The notes under the pieces were generated by a model. It had not been told where the DNA came from and did no database searches. It saw only the letters and a list, made by a program, of their open reading frames with translations. From Atrina japonica (lineage: Eukaryota > Mollusca > Bivalvia > Pterioida > Pinnidae), in assembly GCA_030159075.1 (NCBI GenBank), contig BROG01000129.1, positions 1,306,801 to 1,370,800 of the forward strand: a DNA stretch of 64,000 nucleotides. The letters run 5' to 3'. Position 1 is the first letter of the stretch; each line of letters begins with the position of its first letter. Below, one piece after another: positions 1 to 26,825 of the stretch. The position numbers and the translations under genes were made by a program.

Positions 1-155
1 TTGTTTTATAGTTGTCTTACTGACGTCATGTGGATTGTTTTATAGTTGTCTTACTGACGTCATGTGGATTGTTTTATAGTTGTCTCACTGAACTCATGTG
101 GATTGTTTATAATTGTCTTACTGGCGTCATGTGGATTGTTTTATGGTTGTCTTAC
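1..155. repeat. 34-bp tandem repeat at window edge
   Basis: About four to five head-to-tail copies of a 34-bp unit containing TAGTTGTCTTACTGACGTCA run from the left edge to about 155. The array probably continues outside the window. Short open frames here simply read through the repeat and are not genes. Confidence 0.9.
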
Positions 156-681
156 ATTGACACATACTTGTCACTTAAATGGAAATGTCAGCAACATTCG
201 TATACTATGGACTGACATCAATGTAATGAGGTTCATTAATATGTTATAGAACACTGGATACGTCATATTGGATATCGGGGAAGACTCGTGACTTTAACTT
301 CACTAAACACTTGGTAAAAGATCGACCATTACCATTAGAGCATCAGGTATAACCCTTTACGTGGAATCAAATCAGGACCTACCGCTTGTGAGTTGAGCCC
401 TCGTCTGCTAGACATATTGTGAAACGTTGGGAAATGGTATAGCAGTCGCCATGGAAACAGGCTATTTAAAATTCTGTTTAACAGACTGTTTAAATTCTAG
501 GCGAATCTGTTCTAACACAATCATATGATTTTGAGAAACAAATGGTTAAATTGAAAGGTGTTCATTTTCTGATTGGCGTGCAGTAAGGTCGATCTATTAT
601 GTAAATACTCATTTATATGGTTTTGTTATTACTAAATGAAATAATTAGTGAAACTTGTATATGAAGACACCCTTTGGAAGA

Positions 682-821
682 CAACAAAACCTGTCTTTAT
701 ATAGAGGTTGACTTGTACACAAAATGTACTATTAAGAAAGCAAATAGTAGAAATGGTCTTTATGGTCAAGGGGTTTTTATACACAGGTGGTCGTTAAATC
801 AGATTTTACTGTAACTAAAAG
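682..821. mobile_element. Degenerate mariner-like MITE copy
   Basis: The left end (AAAACCTGTCTTTATATAGAGG) and the inverted right end (CACAGGTGGTCG ... TTTTACTG) resemble the better preserved elements at 14270-14448 and 41030-41198. The internal phrase about a coloured 'TTATATAGAGGT' block is shared with the 14.3 kb copy. The CAGT terminus is mutated on the left side, so the borders are approximate. Confidence 0.45.
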
Positions 822-2392
822 CCTACAGTAAGGCAAGTTCTACATCGTTAAAATACTCTCTAAAGTATCATAGATTATAAAATTATATCACCTACTGATC
901 TGAATCGAGGATGTTTTTTACAACATATTGTATATATCCATTTTACAATATATTGTATTATATATTGAGTGTATTACGTAATTAATTCTATATATGTTAT
1001 GCTGTAATAGTAATCAGATTTCAATATAGCAAATTCAAATCACTCATTATACCATAACAATATTGATTCCTCTGCATATTCCAATTGAAATAGATGTTGA
1101 AAATGATCAGTCTTAAACAAACCGAAATCTCTCATTATTTATCTCGTTCAATCGTTGATGTAGAACTAAAACAGTACGAGCACTTACATTTACCAATGCT
1201 TCAATTATAATTCTATATTAATTGAAAATATGAATTGAATTGAAAATCAGAATCTTTACAATATTTGTATTTGTCATTATTTCCTGTATCAGATGAATAT
1301 TTACCAGGTAACACCCAGTGAATGCGACATTAATTAATACTGTACATTCCAACATTTACAAGATTTAAAGGAAACTTCTATCGACAGAAATCAGTGTAAT
1401 GAAGGATTTATTTACTGTTCCACTACGATCAGTTATTATGCTATTGTTCCTCGTGATAAACATAACGACATACAAACTAACACCGTAACTCATTATAACA
1501 CGTCAAATGTATGGATCGTTCCCATAGTCGACAGAACAGTTTTCAAAACGCATGCTCCACCATAGACTAATCGAATATATGACTCGTGTACTTGCTGTCA
1601 ATGATATTCTTAATATTTTATCATCCCATAGATTGTTGGGTACTTAAACAAATCTCCGTGTAATTCTTAATTCAATCACGGAATATAACTTCATGAATCC
1701 AAATGGCGATGGCAGAGAAAAGAGGAAAATCTGCGCTACGTACAAATGCTGTAGATTTTGGCGCAAAAACAACATTTCACGGAGTTCGATATGTTCTGGA
1801 TGTATCATCTTGTTTAATACAAAGGTATGAAGGTTTTCTTTATAAGTTTTACAATTTACAAGTATGATTAGACTAACTGAAACATTCTGTGATCGTGTTC
1901 GATATGAATATGACATATTTGCAGGTTATCTGGAAGACTATAAGACTATTTTAACATTTTCAAGTTGATACTGCTTACGGCAGAGGGCAATGATAGAAGT
2001 GTCATATGAGATTGTATACATTTTGAATGTGTAAGAATACATATTCAGTTTGAATGAATGTCATGAAATAATCATTTGGTGGATTCTAAATATTTCGGTA
2101 AAAATAAAAGTACTTTAATCGATTTTAAACGCGTGATTGACAGATCGGGAAATACTCGTTAAAATGCAAACGCAAAAATGTATTCAAATAGCCACGGATA
2201 TCCTATTTTATCAAAGCAATTTTACATTTTTATGACTTGCCAGGAACAGCAGAGGAAAATGTGGACGGATTTTTTTTACATCTGTTAAACATTTGCGATA
2301 AAGTTTATGGTTAAGGGGATTGTGTATATATTTTTTTTTTTTTCGTTTTTTTTTTTTAACAATTCTTCAGCTATATGGGGGCAGTCAGTTTT

Positions 2393-2517
2393 TAATGGTG
2401 GAGAAGAGAGTTACAATGTATCTGGAAAGAGACCACCGGTCATCCGCAGCTAAACTGGCAAACTTTCTCACAAAAATCAGCTTATTTGTATCACTCAAAG
2501 ATGGATCAATAAAATAA
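2393..2517 (+). repeat. Dispersed repeat, copy 1
   Basis: The segment starting AATGGTGGAGAAGAGAGTTA and continuing through a block about 'GAGACCACCGGTCATCCGC' matches, with substitutions, the segment at about 43563-43665. The two copies are on the same strand and about 41 kb apart, so this is an interspersed family. Its class is unknown; it could be a SINE body. The 65-codon frame here (2320-2517) is not considered a gene. Confidence 0.5.
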
Positions 2518-3310
2518 TCAACAAATAGATCGGTTTTAAGTAACATCTAATAGACACTATTAGTATGTATTATTAACATCATTTCAAATATTAGTAAATT
2601 AACTCAAGTCGTACACACAAATAAGTACTCAATATTTCTTGGCTGTCGTGAATGTATCATTTTTAAATCAATTCAATTAGAATTCAAAAATTATTCTAAC
2701 TGTTTGTAAATATTTACTTTAACTAGTACATCATCGATTAATACAATTTAAATTCACATTTATTGACAAAAGCTCTCTTAATGTTTGCAATCAATTGGCA
2801 TGTGTAACTAAATTGTTGATTTCCGAATCATTCTGCATCGCCTGAATGTGACTAAAGCGACTCAGATTTCGTCGAAAATGTAATAACCTTAGTTACATAA
2901 TTTATAAAACATATTTTAGAACGCCAGAAATTGACGATCCAATTATCTCATCATGGAGTTTATTATTTCTAACTTTATGTAACTGTATCTTATACTTGTT
3001 TCAAGGTTGCACTGCATTATATGCGAGTACCTGTTGAACATACAAATTCGAAATTAATAAAACAAACTGGTACATCCTATCCAGCTATCAATGTTTTACA
3101 AAATTCAATCCGTGTTTACACCTGATATAAAATTGTTTGATTTAGGATTGCTTTACGCAACTCTCAAACAATTCCTCACTTAATCGACGGGGGTTCCAAT
3201 ATCATCAGAAATATCAGCACAAATAACTTCAATTGTTATCAATGCACCGCGCATTTATGCAGAATAACATCCTTAAATAATTCGATAATTTTTCACATCA
3301 CACAATAAAC

Positions 3311-3512
3311 ACTGTTTAGTGTACATATATATAGGCAAGTCTCATGTATTTAAATGTCGTTAAAGGTATGGTCCTAATACTGTTTAGTGTACACATATAT
3401 AGGCAAGTCTCATGTATTTAAATATCGTTAAAGGTATGGTCCAAATACTGTTTAGTGTGCATGTGTACAGTCAAGTCTTATGTATTTGGTGCCGTTAAAG
3501 GTTTCGTACCCA
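3311..3512. repeat. 68-bp tandem repeat, three copies
   Basis: Units starting ACTGTTTAGTGT begin at 3311, 3379 and 3447, a period of 68 bp. The first two copies are nearly identical and the third is more diverged. Confidence 0.9.
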
Positions 3513-3769
3513 TACCTTACTACGTCAATAATTCATGGCGATTTAATGGTAGATTTGATCTAACACGTCAGATAATTAAAACTAAATATCAATAATTAAC
3601 AACAGGGTGAGTTTTATTTGACTTATCAATTCTCTAAAGTATTCATTAATTTTAATTCATTAACGTACTCAGTTGTCAAATGTTTAAAGGATTGGAATGG
3701 ATAATACGTGACACGTCAAAATGCAACATAAACATAACGAGTACAATTAGGTTAGTCTATACATATCAT

Positions 3770-4500
3770 CAAGGAATAAACTGAATTCAAGTATAAAGAA
3801 GAATACCAATGGATATACGAAACTCCAAGTCCATTAGAATATAAAAAATCTCAGATACCAAAGTATAAATCATTAGGATGTCCAGGATATAGGTACAAAT
3901 CTAGTTAAAAAAGGACAAATATGGACCTCTTGAAATCAATGAATTAGGTGCCATGGGAGAGTAAGCATCCCCTGTCGACCGGTCACTGCCGCTGTGAACC
4001 CACAGTCAAATTAAAATGAAATACACGAGGAACGAATCCTCGTCACAATTGGTATAGATGACTCAACAACCACTATCGAACACTTAACTCAACATTTCAC
4101 TTAGGGAAAGAGAGTAATCGTAAACAAGACTATTATACCGACCGTAAACTTTGCGGAACGTTGACATATAAACATCTTAGATACCAAAGTAGGATGGCCA
4201 GAATGTAGATACAAATCTGGTAAAAAAAATAGACAAACAATGACCTCTGGACATCCAGAGGTGGGATCAGGTACCATGGAGGAGTAAGCATCTCTTGCGA
4301 CCGACCACAACCGCCGTGAGTCCACAGTCAAATCAAATCAAAATGAAATATGTGAGGAACAAATCCTCGTCAAAGTTGGTACAGATGTCCCAACAACCGC
4401 CGCCGAACAGGTAACTCAACATTTCACTTAGGGAAAGAGCGTAATCGCAAACAAGACTATTATACCGACAATAAAATTAGTGGAACGTTGACATCAAACG
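3770..4500 (-). mobile_element. Duplicated 3' tail of a retroelement (probably Penelope-like)
   Basis: Two successive copies, about 330 bp apart, of a tail that reads on the minus strand through a block like GATGCTTACTCCTCCATGG and CACCTCTGGATGTCCAGAGG. The phrase CATTTCACTTAGGGAAAGAG occurs at about 4094 and again at about 4418, giving the duplication length. The same tail occurs at about 13338, 13560, 15080 and 19475, so it is a dispersed family. It lies directly 3' (on the minus strand) of the RT remnant at 4500-5340, which suggests one element with a tandemly repeated end. Its 76-codon minus-strand frame (4101-4331) is tail sequence, not a host gene. Confidence 0.6.
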
Positions 4501-5340
4501 ATATCCTGTGTCTATAATTTGTCAGAGACATCAAACGCGGTTTTCGATATCCCTATGTCAATAATTTGTCAGTGAATAGTTTACTTCTGTGTATGAAATG
4601 TTCATAAGTTGAACATACGCTGGCATATTGGATCATTTGTGATTGTGGAATATTACTACTTACAGGTAGAATATTTACGACGGGAAAGCTGAAATCGTTG
4701 CGTTTGTTGTATAGCTTAGTAGTTAATTTCCCGTCTGCGTCTATAGTAAGTAAAATATCTAGGTATGAAACGTGTGCTTGATTCTGTTGTATCTTTAATT
4801 TCTAGTATGCAGATAGATATATCGCTTTGACATATGTACGAAAATTGTCATTATTAATTGACAAAACGTCGTCGATATATCTAAATGTGAAATTAAAGAA
4901 AAATAGATATAACAACGGTTTCAACACAAAGAACTATTGCAAATCCAAAACGGAATGGGACAGATGTCCGGAAGGAGTCAGCGTTCCCTATCAGCATGAC
5001 ATACGAGTGGCAAATGTTTAAATGGAAACTTCTCGATTTCGGTGAAAAGTTCAAATTTAGTGAAATGGTCGAGCTCGGTTAATTCTCAGTCATCTCCAGA
5101 TCTGAGCCAATGTATACGTACGTGTTCCAGAATTCTATCTTACATTATTGAGAGGTGGTTACATATTGTTTAACAAGATCCTCGTATCGACCATTAAGCG
5201 TACTTAGTGAAGATTTCAAGCGTTTGCCGACGTATGCCTGTTCAAGGGTATTTTATTGGCGAGTCGTTTGGCTTTAGGAATAAAACATTTATAAGAGGAT
5301 CAGGCCCTGGCATAACCTATAAGTTGATAAATTAATGAGT
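4500..5340 (-). pseudogene. Decayed reverse transcriptase with YIDD box
   Basis: On the minus strand, bases about 4864-4887 encode FRYIDDVLSINN, which contains the Y-x-D-D catalytic signature of reverse transcriptases. Downstream (toward 4700) the frame continues, after a frameshift and an in-frame stop, with a SYLDILLTIDADGKLTT-like block and then a KLYNKRNDFSFPVV-like block. This order (YIDD, then SYLD, then KLYDKR-type) is familiar from animal retroelements of a Penelope-like type; that clade assignment is inference. The copy is dead: several frames are needed and stops are present. A 45-bp plus-strand echo of the same YIDD region is seen at about 6475-6520. Confidence 0.65.
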
Positions 5341-6514
5341 CATAAGCTGGAAAAGACGTGATATTACTACTTAGTTCGTGATATGGAAGTTGACATCGTC
5401 ACATTTCTCATAAAGTATCTCGATACCACGAGGTATTACAACAGGTGTGAGCAGTAACTGATTACCTTTACGAAGTGCGACATTGTAGTGTTTATACGAT
5501 ATACATCTTATCTTTCATACATATTCTACTTTTTTAGATGGTCCTTCTACAATTATTTGTCCGTTACAGATAAAAAGATATTTAATCTCTGAAAGATAGA
5601 AATAGTCTAGTCTTTATTATTGCTGTTACAAATAGTGTTTGAAAAATGGCAAGATTGGACGCCATTTTATTAAAAGTTTTTATCACTCTCTCATATTGTC
5701 ACTTCTATCATCTTTGTTATTTCAGCCATTTCTACATCAAAAGAAAACTCGAAATTTAAATTTAAAGGGGCTTTAGTTTTGTTTTCCCAATATAATTATT
5801 TCGCTTCTTACTCCTTAAAATATATACACAGATATAAAAAAATTATTATGTTTTTATATTTCGAAACTATGGTCAGGTTCAGTGTCTTATGCAAATACAA
5901 ATACTAAAATCGACATAATTAATAATTACAAAGTCCTAAATACTAACTTTTAGTCCAAACTACCAAGGCCACGCATCGCTGATTGGTCAGTTTCATGACA
6001 ATTAGGACTAAAACTTAGGATTTAAGACCTTTCGTAAAACGGGCCCAGATGTGTATACTTAAAAAATTTAAACAGTTTTAAGACAATTTAAAAACACAAC
6101 ATTTTTTTCAAATTCATAGAATCAAAGACTTTTCTACTCTTTACAAAACAATCCTTGAATTACATAAACAATAAAAAAAAAGGACTTTTTGGTATCATCA
6201 ACAACTGTTAACTAGAAGTGATACCTGAAAATTTTAATATCTAGTCATTGGTCCTACACGTAAATACGCTGAGGTTTATATAAAAGATGCTGCAATTTCT
6301 AATAGACAATAAACGCGTAATGTTTAGAGACCAGTCTTTCAGCTAACTGCTGACTTTCTATTGAAACAAACTGTGGCCCTTTATTGGCTGACCTGTTCCT
6401 TTATTCATACGAAAAATACTTTATTCAGAGGATTCTGGATCAAAAGAAGGAAAAGAATCAAATGAGGAAAATACCGATATCGTCGACGTTTTGTCAATTA
6501 ATAATGCCAAATAT

Positions 6515-7505
6515 TTACATACCGACTGCAATTCCCTTTATTGCAAGTATATAGAGCGATATATTATACATTCTGTAAATGCAGTCGCGTGCCCCGAGTA
6601 TTAACCGCTTTACTTTTCAACGTAAGAATATATGAACGAATCAATAAAGAATAGAAAATACATATTTAATCTTAAAAGCCATACATTAGGCCTACAACAA
6701 AACAAATAAAAATCACAGAAAGAAATCGGAAACACGAGACTACATCTGTAGCACATTGTACAGCCTACAGGTCCATATCGCGATATATCTAGATCATGTT
6801 ATGACCAGAACCACAGACCACAGTCTGGTCCAGAAATGAAAGTTCGCTTCGTAGTAACAATGGAAAAAAAGAGAGTAAGGCCTAGTGCTACTTTGTCAAG
6901 AATCTCTTGATAAACAAGTCGATTTGTTTGCCTTCACTGGATACTCCTATCAGAAACGAATCGTCACCCGCATCGTGTGAAATCAGGTCGTGTGAAATAG
7001 GCCTACTTACGTAGGTTACGTACCAATCAGTCATCATGGTTCTCAGCTGATTGGTAAAAAATGTCAAATAAAATGGCTACTTTCAGTTGTCATGACTGAA
7101 TATTAGCTGTCTCACTTCTTCTAAGTCACACTCAAACTTTCTATAGTATATCCTATTAATAATATATCAGAATTCAAACGCAAATTCGTTGTAAATACAT
7201 TATTCAGCATACTCATGGGTGCAGCCATTTGCAATTTCAATTCTCTTCTGACACATTTAACCTTCCGGTTACCAAGCAGACGAATATTTTAAAATAACTT
7301 CAAAACAAATCTGACACTTATTCAAAATTATCCATATCACTAGTTCCTTTCAAAATGATATGAAAATAAGAAAACAAACCTTAATTCCATTTAGTATTTC
7401 CGGACAGAAAAGGTGAACTACTTCTCGTCTCACACAGCTGTTCAGCTGTTACGTCATATGACAAAACTCCTACCGCTACGTCAATTACATAGAATGAATT
7501 TCGTA
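6515..7505. repeat. Duplicated block, copy A
   Basis: About 950-990 bp that is closely similar, in the same orientation, to 10848-11805. Shared landmarks in order are TTGCAAGTATATAGAGCGAT, a GAAATCGGAAACACGAGACT block, a run ending TTCGTAGT, the phrase CAGCTGATTGGTAAAAA, and CTTCTCGTCTCACACAGCTG. Similarity ends near TTTCGTAACCA in both copies. No reading frame is conserved. A short piece of its 3' end is repeated once more at 7646-7715 after the TA array. Confidence 0.8.
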
Positions 7506-7535
7506 ACCAGCTGACTACAGATTCACAGATAATGG

Positions 7536-7635
<100 letters not shown>

Positions 7636-7725
7636 CCATTTTCTCCTACCGCTAAGTCAATTACATAGAATGAATTTCGTAACCAGCTGACTACAGATTC
7701 ACAGAAAATGGTAATATATATATAA

Positions 7726-7860
7726 GGATTGTTTTGCATTTTTTGGAATGCATCGAGTATAAATGCAATGGATTATGGAAAAAAATTAATGTGCAGAATT
7801 TTTTTTCCATATTCCATTGCATTTATACTCGATGCATTCCAAAAAATGATAAACAATCCT
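7726..7860. mobile_element. 135-bp foldback (long palindrome)
   Basis: Two nearly perfect inverted arms of about 57-60 bases surround a short loop near AATTAATGTGCAGAA. The left arm contains GGAATGCATCGAGTATAAAT and the right arm contains its complement. The outer ends are GGATTGTTT and AAACAATCC. It has the form of a foldback/MITE or a stable hairpin; no coding capacity. It lies just to the right of the TA microsatellite. Confidence 0.85.
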
Positions 7861-8036
7861 CAATTCTTCTTCATATGTTAATGTGATATATCCCAAACGA
7901 ATAGAATCAGCGTTCCGCAAATATAACGTTCGGTATAAAGACATTGTTTGCGATTACTCTGCTTCACTCTATGAAATATTGACCGGGACGATAGTATCTG
8001 TGTATCAGACTTCAATCAGTTGAGCTTGAATCTAAA

Positions 8037-8040
<4 letters not shown>

Positions 8041-8127
<87 letters not shown>
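8041..8127. repeat. (TA)n microsatellite
   Basis: About 87 bp of uninterrupted TA repeats. Confidence 0.95.
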
Positions 8128-8128
<1 letters not shown>

Positions 8129-8995
8129 CCGAAAGAGAAAAGGGTATCATACAAGGCTAAATACTAAACACAAATGTATTTTCAAATACGTCTTAGAGTA
8201 TCACTGTAAAATGAAAATCTTCGCTTTTAAGGAGTTTAGAATTTAAACACTGCGATCCATACAAAATATTACTTTATATAAAATAATCAACTGGTAATGA
8301 AATGTCACTCACTTGTTTTATGTATACCCTCGGGAGGGGACTGAAACGGTCGTGATCATATTAAATACTAAAAACATAATACCAAAGGTAAAGTCATGCA
8401 AACAATAGCCAAAACAAATTATCAGATGTCACTTCTGTCAATAAGACTTCATCAGATGAACTGATAAATAGATAAATATTTTCGAAAGAGTAAGGAGTAT
8501 CATATAAGGTCGAATGCTAAACGTAAATGTATTGTCTTTGAGTAAGTAATGTTAAATGAATATATAAGCTTATATATAAGAGAAGATTAGAATGATTTAA
8601 ACGTTGCTATCTATACAAAATATCACTTTAATATAAATTGATAAACAAGTTATGAAAAGTTACTAGTTTTATGCCTATCTATCCAATGAGAAGACTCAAA
8701 CGACCCACCGAAATTGATAATAGCCCATTGTGAGTAAAAATTATAAACACAATGCTAAAGTTATAGTTTTGAAAAGGGGCACCAAAACAAATGTTCAATA
8801 TGATCATTTCTGTCACTGAGTTTTGAAAAGACGAGCAAAAACAAATGCTCAAGGTGATCATTTCTGTCACTGAGTTTTTAAAAGACGCGCCAAAAAATGT
8901 TCAATGTGATCATGTCTGTCACTAAGTTTTGAAAGACGCGCCAAAACAAACGATCAAGGTTATCATTTCTGTCAATGAGACTTCAACAGCTTAGA
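8125..8995. repeat. Nested degenerate tandem repeats
   Basis: A roughly 350-bp unit starting near TTTCCGAAAGAG (8128) is repeated at about 8477 (TTTTCGAAAGAG). Inside its distal part, a unit of roughly 57 bp containing GATCATTTCTGTCACTGAG is repeated about four times between 8765 and 8990. The copies are diverged. No coding potential. Confidence 0.7.
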
Positions 8996-10001
8996 ACAAC
9001 CATTGTAAAAAGATGACTATCTTGCCTTTTGGGGAATTTAGAATAATACTTTAGTGTTAACAGCTGGGTTTTTTTTTTTTGCGTGGGAACAAAATCCATA
9101 CAGGCAACAAATATAACCAGTCATAAACTCATATAACGTTTCAACATACTAAATTTAAATAACCCTGAATCATTTGATTCTATTTTTGAACTTTGTTGGA
9201 ATTGAAACAGGATGTTTACAAACAACGTTCCAGTGCGCAAGTTAATTCACGTGCAGGGATGAGTCCCCGGATTTTTCAATCTAGTGTCTATTGTGATTTA
9301 AGACTTATGAAATGCATAAACCCCGTTCAAAATAATAGAATATTCCTATGAAATTCAACAACAACTATGGTCGCCGCCGTTACCTCTAATGGAGTTCAGA
9401 ATACCATAAAGGGTTTAACTATGGTCTCGAGTATTGGAGGGTCTCATTCGTATTGAAGTGCAAAATTTATTACTACTTTGGCCTTCTTTAAATAAAATCT
9501 TTGTCGATAAGCTGATGGGTTCTTTCACGTAAACTTAAAAAAACTCTAGGTTTGCTGGGGCATACAGTAAGTGAAAGTATCGTATGAGGGCCTGTTCCGG
9601 AGATTGACTCAATCTGTGACCTAGCTTTTTACATACCAAAAGTGCTTATTACGTCACCATCCTCCGTTTGCTGGTGATGTAAACATATTTTGACAACTGC
9701 TTGACAGATTCGGGAAAATGCACTGCATAAAGGTTTATTTAATACAAATATTGTTTCCATGGATAAAAATATAGCTTTTACACTATAAGCCTTTCAAAAG
9801 ATACTATGGTTACTGATAAAACACCGAAAATGAAAAGTTACCAAAAGTTTTCTTACCAAAACAACAGCGGTATTTCTGTTCTTCGAAATCACATGACTCT
9901 CACTTGGTCAGAATATATAAACTACTGAACATATATTGTGATCAGAGACCCCTACTGTAAAACATCTGGTCACCGAAACTGGTGACGTCAGTACACAGTA
10001 A

Positions 10002-24094
<14,093 letters not shown>

Positions 24095-26820
24095 ACTCGT
24101 CTTATTTCTGTACATTCAGCGGCCAACAAGGATATCATCAATATCCTGATTGTTGTTTATTTTGTGGATCAACATTACTTAATTCGAAGTTATAAGATGG
24201 TTCTACTTGAGTTTTATTCAACATTATTTTCGTGTTTTTAAAGAAATTTAATGGACGATTTAAAAACAAAAGTTACAAAATCACAATGGTCTTGTTTACG
24301 AGATTACAATGATTGACTTCCAGGTTGAATATGTTAATGATATATTTTGTGTTAATCTATTTGCCATCAGTATAGAATAAACTTCATTTGTTTCACGAAG
24401 TTTTTGTAACTTATGAAATGCCATTTATTGGTAATGATGTGTAATGTTGGGGTGAGTGCATACTTACTATTGGAGGAAAGTTCGTGAGTCCGAGGTGGCG
24501 ACAGCGACAACTATACGCTCTAACACACTCCCCTGTCCAGTCTGAGGATCATACGCGAGTAGCACCGGAGAGAAGCGAATCTGCTACCGGGAAAGAATTG
24601 CAACTCATCGACATAAACATATAGTGTAACATCGGCTTAAACCTCCTCACTTACGAGACCACTTCACATTTAAGAACATTAGTTTTCAGTTTCATGTTAT
24701 ATTTGTAATAAGTAGAGAACCTTGCTTAAGAGACATCTTAGCAATTCAGACTAATTTTAGTAATTCATGTTGTCTTAATAGTGATGTTCCACTATAATAC
24801 ATATCAGTATCTAACTACAATACATTTTTGTTATCAAACATAAGTTACAGTATGCGAACATAATGATGGAAGATGGTATATATAAAGGGGAGGGAGGACA
24901 TCGGGACATACTAATTTTTCACAATCTCTTACACAGGGTTGTCGGTATTTGCACCCCTCAACAATCTTTGTCAACGTCTAAAAAGAAGTCCCAAAACACG
25001 AGGTCATGTAACCAACAGAATGTATATAAAACAAAATTACACAGAGAGGGGAAACTTTTCGCAAAAATATAGTCCCTATTATATCCATTTCCACCTCAAA
25101 TAGTATTTTTTCTATGTCAGCTCTAAGAATATATCCAAAAAGACCGATACCTGATATAACGAGTAAAATCTATAGGAGATTATATATTTTGCCAGAATCT
25201 GGCAAAAGTTGAGAAGTTAACAGAGATTGTTGAGGAGTGCAAGGACCGACAACTCTGTGAATATTTCATTGACATAAGCGCCGAATTTTATTCGTTGTAA
25301 GCAAATAATAAACGAACAGGTAAATAAGCATTTGCGCTTTTCATCTATTCCCAACGAACAAATCGGTACTTTTTCGACAGATGTTGTAGAATCGTCTTTA
25401 CCAGTTGTGAGGAGGATTCAATCCTCGCTTATTTCATTTGGGTTTGACGGGGACTCATACCGAGTGTGTCCTGAACCTCCTGATTTACTGTGGCATATGT
25501 GATTTTATATATCAAAACTAGTAAACGAAAAAAAGTTAACGAATGTCCAGTGATGTTATCATGTCAACAAAACATTATCAAAGATATTTAGTACATGTAG
25601 TACGATATTATGTAAAATAAAATATGCATACATACTTTGGAGTTTTAATACTTTAATTCTTAAATTCATTCGCATCACTGAGTTTTTAAAAGATCATAAT
25701 CATTTTTGACATCTGTGCTTTCAAACTCCAAAACAGCGGTGACGCCGTCTGCGTTAGCTCTTCGAATTGACTTACAAGGACCCGCTGTGGTGTGCTATGT
25801 ACAGACATTTGCAATAAGCTACTAAATCAATCTTTTGAATTATGACGCCATTGTTCGTAAGCCCCAAAGTTCCACGGCGCTTAATATATCGCAGAGTATG
25901 AATATCTATCAAATAATGTAAGTGACAAAACTTGAAGATTCTGAATGTACTTTCGTTTATAAATACCATGTGTTCATAATGTGATTTCAAATAAAACTTC
26001 TTCATATTGAAAATAATTATCCAGTTTTTCCTTACTATTTACTCTCTGAATGTTTCAATGGAAGTTCTGCTATTCCGTATCCCCCGGACAGAGAATGCTG
26101 ACTGACATTGTAGAAAACTCCCAGATTTAATATTAGTATACCATGCAGTCAAACACTTCTAGTAAACAATTTACACAGTAGTTTCTTTTCATAAAATGTA
26201 ACTGTGATTTTTATACATGAAAAATAACGCCCATCTTATCATATTATTCAGATCATTAGTACCAAACTGACGTCAAACGTGCCAAAGCTTGTTTCTGGAA
26301 TCCTTTCTTGTAATATTTTGTTAATGATTTGTGTACAGCTGAAATGAAAGAAAACATTTCTTATAACAATCTGCATGTATCCATTGACCAAGAGTGTTTA
26401 GTATTTTCTGCACACCATCGCACATGAAATTGACTTCGATACTTAAATCAATTACACGCCTAATAGTCACTTGCTTTGCGAATATTTCAAACATTTATTT
26501 ATGTACGCCTACATTGTTCATTTCCTTTATCAATTTTACGTCAAAACTGATTCTCCAAACACGAGTTTACAGAGATGTGTATCAAGTTATTATTTTGAAA
26601 TTGAAAGTGTACTAACAAAGGCAATAAATCAATCATTTACTTTATGCTGTACTTGCAAACGAAAGTTCGAACGTTTGAACAATTTTCTTCTGGGTCATTT
26701 GCATATCTACTGATACGTATGTATTCTATTGACTTATCAGCATAAACTTCACATACCTACAAAAGTATGTTATAAATAGCCATTTTAAGTTTTAATTCTT
26801 TGTCATTGTCTATTCCATAT
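24095..26820. other. Channel 3' flank and AT-rich intergenic DNA
   Basis: Contains the probable channel 3' UTR with AATAAA at 24376-24381. Beyond this I see no exon or RNA gene. A stretch of more balanced composition at about 24470-24660 (GTCCGAGGTGGCGACAGCGA and onward) may be a repeat fragment but I do not recognise it. Confidence 0.5.
24376..24381 (+). terminator. Possible poly(A) signal of the channel gene
   Basis: AATAAA about 280 bp after the stop codon at 24092-24094, with no better earlier candidate noticed. Confidence 0.4.
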
Positions 26821-26825
26821 CGCCA

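Larger units (their letters stand above)
155..3300. other. AT-rich non-coding stretch
   Basis: No exon, RNA gene or long reading frame is recognisable. The stretch contains a decayed MITE (about 682-821) and a dispersed repeat fragment at about 2393-2517; the rest is unassigned AT-rich sequence. It lies upstream of the channel gene by several kb. Confidence 0.5.
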
